Origin: Thermoanaerobaculia bacterium
GTDB lineage: Bacteria; Acidobacteriota; Thermoanaerobaculia; Multivoradales; J023
DNA: 64,000 nucleotides
Direction of reading: 5' to 3'
NCBI GenBank assembly: GCA_030431255.1
Contig: JAUIJL010000001.1
Location: 558,001-622,000, forward strand
The notes beneath the pieces were generated by a model. The model had not been told where the DNA came from, searched no databases, and was given only the letters and a program-made list of their open reading frames with translations. The translations under genes were made by a program, and so were the position numbers. This document shows positions 59,527 through 64,000 of the stretch, piece by piece (the first letter of the stretch is position 1; each line of letters begins with the position of its first letter).

Positions 59527-60797
59527 TTCCTCTCCGTAGGCTGGGCCGTGCTTCCCGATCTTTCCCGGATTGATCGTTCCGGGTTTGAGCCTTCTCGGCT
59601 GGCTAGCCTGTCCTCGATCGAGGACTTCAGCCGATGGGTGAAGTGCTGCGACGAGAAATGGGCTGCACGACTCTCCAATTCCAAAGGATTGAATCGAATC
59701 TTGAGGGATTTGTCAATTGCCACGGCGATGGTTTCGGGATCCGAGCTGTCGAAAAGCACCCCGTGAATGCCGTCTTGCACGATGTCCAGCACCCCGCCGC
59801 GACCCAAGGCGACGACCGGAATACCGGCCGCCAAGGCTTCTACGGCGGCGATGCCGAAGTCTTCTATCCCCGGTTGAATAAAGAAAGAAGCTTCTCGGTA
59901 GAGTGTTTTCAGTTGTTCGTCGTCGACCCTGCCGAGCAGCTTTGTGTTTCCTCGGCAAAGATTTTTCAATGAAGTCAGCTCGGGGCCGGTGCCGACGATC
60001 CGCAGCTCCAATCCGCGGAGCTCACATGCCTGGATCGCCCGATCCAATTTTTTGTATGGCACGAGGGCCGAGACGGCCAGGGCGTATCCACCTTTGGGTA
60101 TTGTATATGTCCCTGTGTCATTTTTTCTATCCCCGTCCGCGGCTGTTTCCATTCCGGAATCTTGCTGGTTGGGGCGCTTAAAGGCTTGGGTCGCCACCGG
60201 CGGGTGCAAAACCTCGGCGGCGCGACCGTAAAAGCGTTGGATGCGCCTGGAAACAAAGGCTGAGTTGGCCCAGAAGTGATCGACCCGTGGGCACGACGCC
60301 ACGTCCCACAAACGCAGCTGAGAGATGCAGAGGGTGCGAAAACGGGCGACCAGCCCCCGGCGTTTCGGAAAGTATTGGTGCTCTTGATCCCAGGCGTAGC
60401 GCATGGGGCTGTGGCAGTAACAGAGGTGAAGCGCTTGAGGGCCCGGAATGACCCCTTTGGCCACACAGTGGCTGGTGGAGATGATCAGGTCGTATTCCGT
60501 GAGGTCGAAATCCTCAATGGCGGATGGGAAGAGTGGCAGAAGATGCCGATAGTGCTTCCGCAGAAAGGGCCGTGTCCAGCGACCTTGCAGGTATGAGGAG
60601 TGGATGGGGTGTGCCTCGAGCTGATCCGATACCGAGCCCGGGAAGTGAAAGAGAGTGTAAATCGGCGCCCCTGGGAACAGCTCGGCGATGGCTTCCAACA
60701 CCTTTTCACCGCCGCGCATGCCGGTCAGCCAATCGTGGACCAGCGCCACCCGCAGCCCGGAGGTGGCTCGGGCAAATGAACAGATCGGCTCGCTCAT
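59523..60797 (-). CDS. Glycosyltransferase family 4-like, operon member 2
   Basis: A 424-aa GT-B-type transferase, overlapping its neighbours by four bases on both sides. The N-terminal part reads VALVHDWLTGMRGGEKVLEAI and TSHCVAKGV; the C-terminal donor-binding part reads YALAVSALVPYKKLDRAI, LGRVDDEQLKTLYREASFF and IQPGIEDFGIAAVEALAAG (E-x7-E type motif). An approximately 20-residue spacer at 215-235 is polar and poorly conserved. It adds a sugar in exopolysaccharide assembly. Confidence 0.92.
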   Translation of the reverse strand: MSEPICSFARATSGLRVALVHDWLTGMRGGEKVLEAIAELFPGAPIYTLFHFPGSVSDQLEAHPIHSSYLQGRWTRPFLRKHYRHLLPLFPSAIEDFDLTEYDLIISTSHCVAKGVIPGPQALHLCYCHSPMRYAWDQEHQYFPKRRGLVARFRTLCISQLRLWDVASCPRVDHFWANSAFVSRRIQRFYGRAAEVLHPPVATQAFKRPNQQDSGMETAADGDRKNDTGTYTIPKGGYALAVSALVPYKKLDRAIQACELRGLELRIVGTGPELTSLKNLCRGNTKLLGRVDDEQLKTLYREASFFIQPGIEDFGIAAVEALAAGIPVVALGRGGVLDIVQDGIHGVLFDSSDPETIAVAIDKSLKIRFNPLELESRAAHFSSQHFTHRLKSSIEDRLASREGSNPERSIRERSGSTAQPTERK

Positions 60798-61951
60798 GAT
60801 GCTGGGGATTCCGCTTGGGCTGAGCGGCCCCGCCCCGCCTCCAAGGCCAAGCGATAGATGTCCAATGTTCTCGAGGCGGCCAGCTCCCAGCTGAAGTCTT
60901 GGGAGCGTCGCTCACCCGCTTTTCGCAGGGATTCGTGATGCTCCTCGTCGGCAATGCATTGGACGATGGCCTGGGCCATGGCTTCGACGTCTAGGGGGTT
61001 GACGAGGTGGGCATATCCCGCGGCGATTTCCTTGAGCGCCGAGGTATTGGAGGTGATCACCGGCACTTGGGACGCCATGGCCTCGACCACCGGTAGGCCG
61101 AATCCTTCGTAGAGGGTTGGGTACAGGAAGAGCTTCGCCCCTTGGTAGATCGCCGGCAGCACCTCTTGGTCGACGTGGCCGACGAGCACGATGTCGTCCT
61201 GGAGGCCGAGCTGCTCGGCACGCTGGCGAATCTTGAATTCCATGCCCGAGCGGTCTCCAACGCAGACTAGGGGAGCGTCAAAGTCGTGGAGCTCGCGAGC
61301 CCGGGCATAGGCCAAGACGACGTTGTCGAGGTTCTTATGCGGTTTCGGGTTGCCGACGAAGAGCAGGTAATTTTTGGGAATACCGAGCTCGGCTAAATGG
61401 CGATCCCGGACCTCGTCGTCCAGCCGCTGCCTGAAGACATTCTCAATGCCGTTGTGCACGACCTCGATTTTCCGTCCCTGAACGCCGAAGAAATCTCGCA
61501 GATCGGAGCGCGTGTTGTGGGACACGGTGATGATGCGATCCCCACGGCTGAGCCCCCGGCGGATCATCTTCTCCGCATAGATGTAAGCGAAGCGATTGGG
61601 CAGGTATTCCGGATAGAGCAAGTGGATGATGTCGTGGATCGTCACCACCGCTTTGCACGGCACCCACATCGGCAACACGTAGTGGGTCGCGTGGTAGAGG
61701 TCGACCTTGAGTCGGAGGAGACGCCAGGACAAGGCGTAAAGCTCGCGAATGGAATAGACCGGTGAGCGATTCAGGACGATCTCGAAATTCTCCGGAAGAT
61801 CTTTCAAGGCCTCGCGACCGGCTGGGCCGGTGAGCAAAAAGTAGCGATTCTCTCGGTCCAGCTCGGCCAGCTCGGCGATCAGGTTGCGCACGTAGGTGCC
61901 GATGCCGAAATCGCTGATTTTTCTGGCGTCAATGGCGATCCGGTAGGTCAC
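60794..61951 (-). CDS. Glycosyltransferase family 4-like, operon member 1
   Basis: A 385-aa enzyme. The start is GTG 61951, preceded by GGAG; upstream frame to 62194 is not conserved-looking. The motifs are YRIAIDARKISDFGIGTYVRNLI, YLLFVGNPKPHKNLDNVV, GHVDQEVLPAIYQGAKLFLYP and LYEGFGLPVVEAMASQVPV. It precedes the other two minus-strand polysaccharide genes with an ATGA overlap. Confidence 0.93.
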   Translation of the reverse strand: MTYRIAIDARKISDFGIGTYVRNLIAELAELDRENRYFLLTGPAGREALKDLPENFEIVLNRSPVYSIRELYALSWRLLRLKVDLYHATHYVLPMWVPCKAVVTIHDIIHLLYPEYLPNRFAYIYAEKMIRRGLSRGDRIITVSHNTRSDLRDFFGVQGRKIEVVHNGIENVFRQRLDDEVRDRHLAELGIPKNYLLFVGNPKPHKNLDNVVLAYARARELHDFDAPLVCVGDRSGMEFKIRQRAEQLGLQDDIVLVGHVDQEVLPAIYQGAKLFLYPTLYEGFGLPVVEAMASQVPVITSNTSALKEIAAGYAHLVNPLDVEAMAQAIVQCIADEEHHESLRKAGERRSQDFSWELAASRTLDIYRLALEAGRGRSAQAESPAS

Positions 61952-62415
61952 GCAATGGCTCCGAAAGCAGATGGGGCGCGAGAGTGGTTTGAGGTCACGG
62001 TACAGGCCAGGGCTCGCCGCGCGCTCAATCATCGAGTCGACCCGTTGGCGGGAGGCCGACGTCCTGGGTTTTCGTCCGATGGGTGGGGCAGCTTGTCGGT
62101 CCGGGCTCGGTGGATTTCGCTCGGCCCCAGGGCGTTGGGGGCTTCCGCGAGGCACGGGAGCCGAACCTCTTCTCGGCCAGTGTATTCGAGCCATCGGTCC
62201 GAGTAAAGCTCAGAATCTACGACTTCTGCTCTGTGTCCCGGAGGCGGCTATGACCACGAATTTACCTTGAGATGTTTCACCGATCGGCCGCCTCTGAGAT
62301 GATCCGGAGCTTACGGGGCGAGCCCCCGAGATTCCAGAAAAAAGCTCCGGCAATATCGCTCCGAGAGCATCAATAGCACCACAGTGGGTCGAAATCGACA
62401 GATCGCAAGGGGAGA
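61952..62415. other. Divergent intergenic region of the polysaccharide locus
   Basis: About 460 bases between divergent glycosyltransferase genes. I see no RNA gene or repeat. ORFs here are not protein-like. Confidence 0.5.
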
Positions 62416-63825
62416 GTGTTGAGCCGGGATTCGTATCGTTCCATACGCCGCCTTCTGTCTCCGCTGCATCCCCGCAAGCTGTGGAGCAGGGCGCGATTCG
62501 TGGCCCATCTCTTGGGTTGGCATCACGTCAAGCTTTGGCTTTCGGGGCTGCGTCCCAAGCGGCTGATCGCTTCCTGGGAGTTCTTGCGACGGCAGTCGGC
62601 TGAGATCCAATCTCGACGGCGAGAGCCCCGATTGACGGTGGCGGTGGATATCTCCCCGTTCTGGGAACCGCTCACCGGCATCGGCTGGTACCTCTACCGC
62701 TTGCTGCAAGCTATGGCGGATCGTGAGGATGTTCGGCTTCGGTTGTATGGCCCCGGGCTCGTGGACAAGGGCGATACCCCGGACCCGATGGTGGCGATTC
62801 CCGAGGGGCCGGCGCTGGAGCGGGTGCAATATCGCATCCCCGAGGACTTCAGCATCGTCTGGTATTGGTTGACGGACCGCTTGCGACCCCACGAAGAGCG
62901 ACTGATCGCTTTCGACCGCAATCAAGTGCTCTTCGCACCAAACTATTACTTGCCCGAGCGTTTTGGTCGCTGTGCAGGACATCTCGTGGCCACCATCCAC
63001 GACCTTTCCGTCTTGGTGGTGCCGGAGACCATGCGCGAGTCCACCCGGGAAGTGCTTTCCCGCCAGCTGCGTGCCACGGCAGAGAAGGCCGCCCTGGTGC
63101 TCACCGACAGCAAAGCCGTCGAGCAGGAGATCGTCGCCGAAGGCCTGGCCGACGAGCATCGGGTGAAAGCGGTCCATTTGGCTCCGGGCTCTACCCTCGG
63201 CGTCGAGCCCCGGATTCCCGATGGTCTTCCCGAGCGATATGTGCTCTTCGTCGGCACCATTGAGCCCCGCAAGAACTTGGGAACTCTGCTGGCTGCTTTC
63301 TCTCGCTTCCGTCAGTCCAGCAGAGCTTCGGATTCCGAAGAAAAGCGGTCCGAGGGACTTTCACTGGTGCTCTGCGGGGGATTGGGCTGGAAGACCGAAA
63401 GCATCAAAGGGCGAATCGAAGAAGCAGAACAGGCGGGTTGGTGCCGACGCATGGGATATCTGACCGAGTCGGAGCTGGTCGGTGTTTACAGCCGGGCAGA
63501 GTGGGTCGCGCTGCCTTCTCTTTACGAAGGGTTCGGTCTGCCGGCGGTTGAGGCCATGGCGGTCGGAGCACCGCTGTTGTTGGCGGACATTGCCGTGCTT
63601 CGGGAAGTGGGGGGAGATGCCGCCCTCTACGCTCCGAGCCGCGACGTGGAAGCTTGGGTGGACCTGCTGGTCGCTATCGACCGGGATCCGTCGCTCAGAG
63701 CGAGGCACAGCGCTAACAGCAGGCGACGCTCGGCGGTGTTCAGCTGGCAGAAAACCTCCGATGCCACGGTCGAGGCCTGGCGATATGCCGTCGATCTGCA
63801 GGAAAATGCCGGTCATGGCTCGTGA
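62416..63825 (+). CDS. Glycosyltransferase family 4-like
   Basis: A 469-aa enzyme starting at GTG 62416 with AAGGGGAG immediately upstream. The N-terminal 75 residues are Arg-rich and extra relative to the other enzymes. The GT-B motifs are VAVDISPFWEPLTGIGWYLYRLL, YVLFVGTIEPRKNLGTLL and SLYEGFGLPAVEAMAVGAPLL. The last codons overlap the next gene. It is likely part of the same exopolysaccharide locus, transcribed away from the minus-strand operon. Confidence 0.92.
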   Translation: MLSRDSYRSIRRLLSPLHPRKLWSRARFVAHLLGWHHVKLWLSGLRPKRLIASWEFLRRQSAEIQSRRREPRLTVAVDISPFWEPLTGIGWYLYRLLQAMADREDVRLRLYGPGLVDKGDTPDPMVAIPEGPALERVQYRIPEDFSIVWYWLTDRLRPHEERLIAFDRNQVLFAPNYYLPERFGRCAGHLVATIHDLSVLVVPETMRESTREVLSRQLRATAEKAALVLTDSKAVEQEIVAEGLADEHRVKAVHLAPGSTLGVEPRIPDGLPERYVLFVGTIEPRKNLGTLLAAFSRFRQSSRASDSEEKRSEGLSLVLCGGLGWKTESIKGRIEEAEQAGWCRRMGYLTESELVGVYSRAEWVALPSLYEGFGLPAVEAMAVGAPLLLADIAVLREVGGDAALYAPSRDVEAWVDLLVAIDRDPSLRARHSANSRRRSAVFSWQKTSDATVEAWRYAVDLQENAGHGS

Positions 63826-64000
63826 ACAAGAATCCCCGAAGGGGCTGAAAGCCGCGGCCGGAAGGTCTTGGCGGTTGAGCGGCGCGGTCGTTTTCGTGCT
63901 GGCGCTGCTCGGCCACTTCTATTTTTGGTACATGCCGCGAGCCCGCCCGGCGCTTCCCGGGCAAGATCTCCCCGCTCGGCTGCTGAATCACCCTGATCTG
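63815..64000 (+). CDS. Start of a membrane-anchored protein (3' end missing)
   Basis: ATG 63815 follows AGGA and overlaps the preceding glycosyltransferase by 11 bases. Sixty-two codons are open to the window edge: a basic start (MAREQESPKGLKAAAGRSW), then a membrane helix (GAVVFVLALLGHFYFWYM), then a periplasmic-looking Pro-rich sequence. The position suggests a further polysaccharide gene; the type cannot be called. Confidence 0.7.
   Translation, partial: MAREQESPKGLKAAAGRSWRLSGAVVFVLALLGHFYFWYMPRARPALPGQDLPARLLNHPDL

Overview
The window looks like chromosomal DNA of a GC-rich Gram-negative bacterium rich in secreted proteins. The nearest fit I can argue for is Acidobacteriota or a similar lineage (inference). 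The reasons are an ECF sigma factor of the Sig-70_X6 type overlapping a Ser/Thr kinase with C-terminal TPRs, many large exported repeat proteins, a short DGFESGD-type C-terminus, and a fused alpha/beta 2-oxo-acid dehydrogenase E1. No phage, plasmid, transposase, integrase or CRISPR array was seen.

Layout. 0-12.6 kb: a partial secreted glycoside-hydrolase-like protein that runs off the left edge, a small Cys-rich exported protein, a first radical SAM/SPASM maturase with its 54-aa precursor peptide, a secreted alpha/beta hydrolase ending in three Cys-rich repeats, and a 1338-aa exported repeat protein. 12.8-16.5 kb: sigma factor and kinase-TPR pair, then a possible 22-residue peptide gene. 16.8-18.9 kb: an exported metzincin protease and a companion exported protein. 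19.4-22.8 kb: a Tat-signal LodA-like quinone-cofactor oxidase with its LodB-like flavoprotein. 22.9-23.9 kb: decayed material, namely a frameshifted ParE-type toxin with intact antitoxin and a truncated copy of a gene found whole at 35 kb. 24.0-26.5 kb: a second radical SAM/SPASM maturase with a 60-aa precursor and a divergent unknown gene. 26.6-29.1 kb: RRM RNA-binding protein, tRNA-Gln, and an unknown gene followed by its own decayed tandem copy. 29.1-41.0 kb: exported discoidin-like and propeller-like proteins, a degenerate cyclophilin, small exported proteins, an OLD-like ATPase/TOPRIM protein and an RTX metalloprotease. A sharply bounded 208-bp direct repeat occurs at 30.7 and 40.2 kb. 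41.1-58.1 kb: mostly housekeeping genes (RNase E/G, NRAMP-like transporter, branched-chain E1, adenosine deaminase, YhbY, PyrD, S9 peptidase, PqqB-like hydrolase, Nudix, flavin reductase, PolX). 58.1-64 kb: an exopolysaccharide locus with a polyprenyl-phosphate sugar transferase and three glycosyltransferases.

The most interesting material is the pair of related peptide-modification loci about 20 kb apart. Each is a short precursor followed, after a gap of about 95 bases, by a closely similar radical SAM/SPASM enzyme. The two precursors differ in sequence but share a DEVE-type leader motif and a core with two cysteines followed four residues later by Tyr-Gly. Also notable are the 208-bp repeat, a 12-bp tandem repeat touching the start codon of the PqqB-like gene, a 15-bp tandem repeat supplying a ribosome binding site, and a Tat signal on a LodA-like oxidase.
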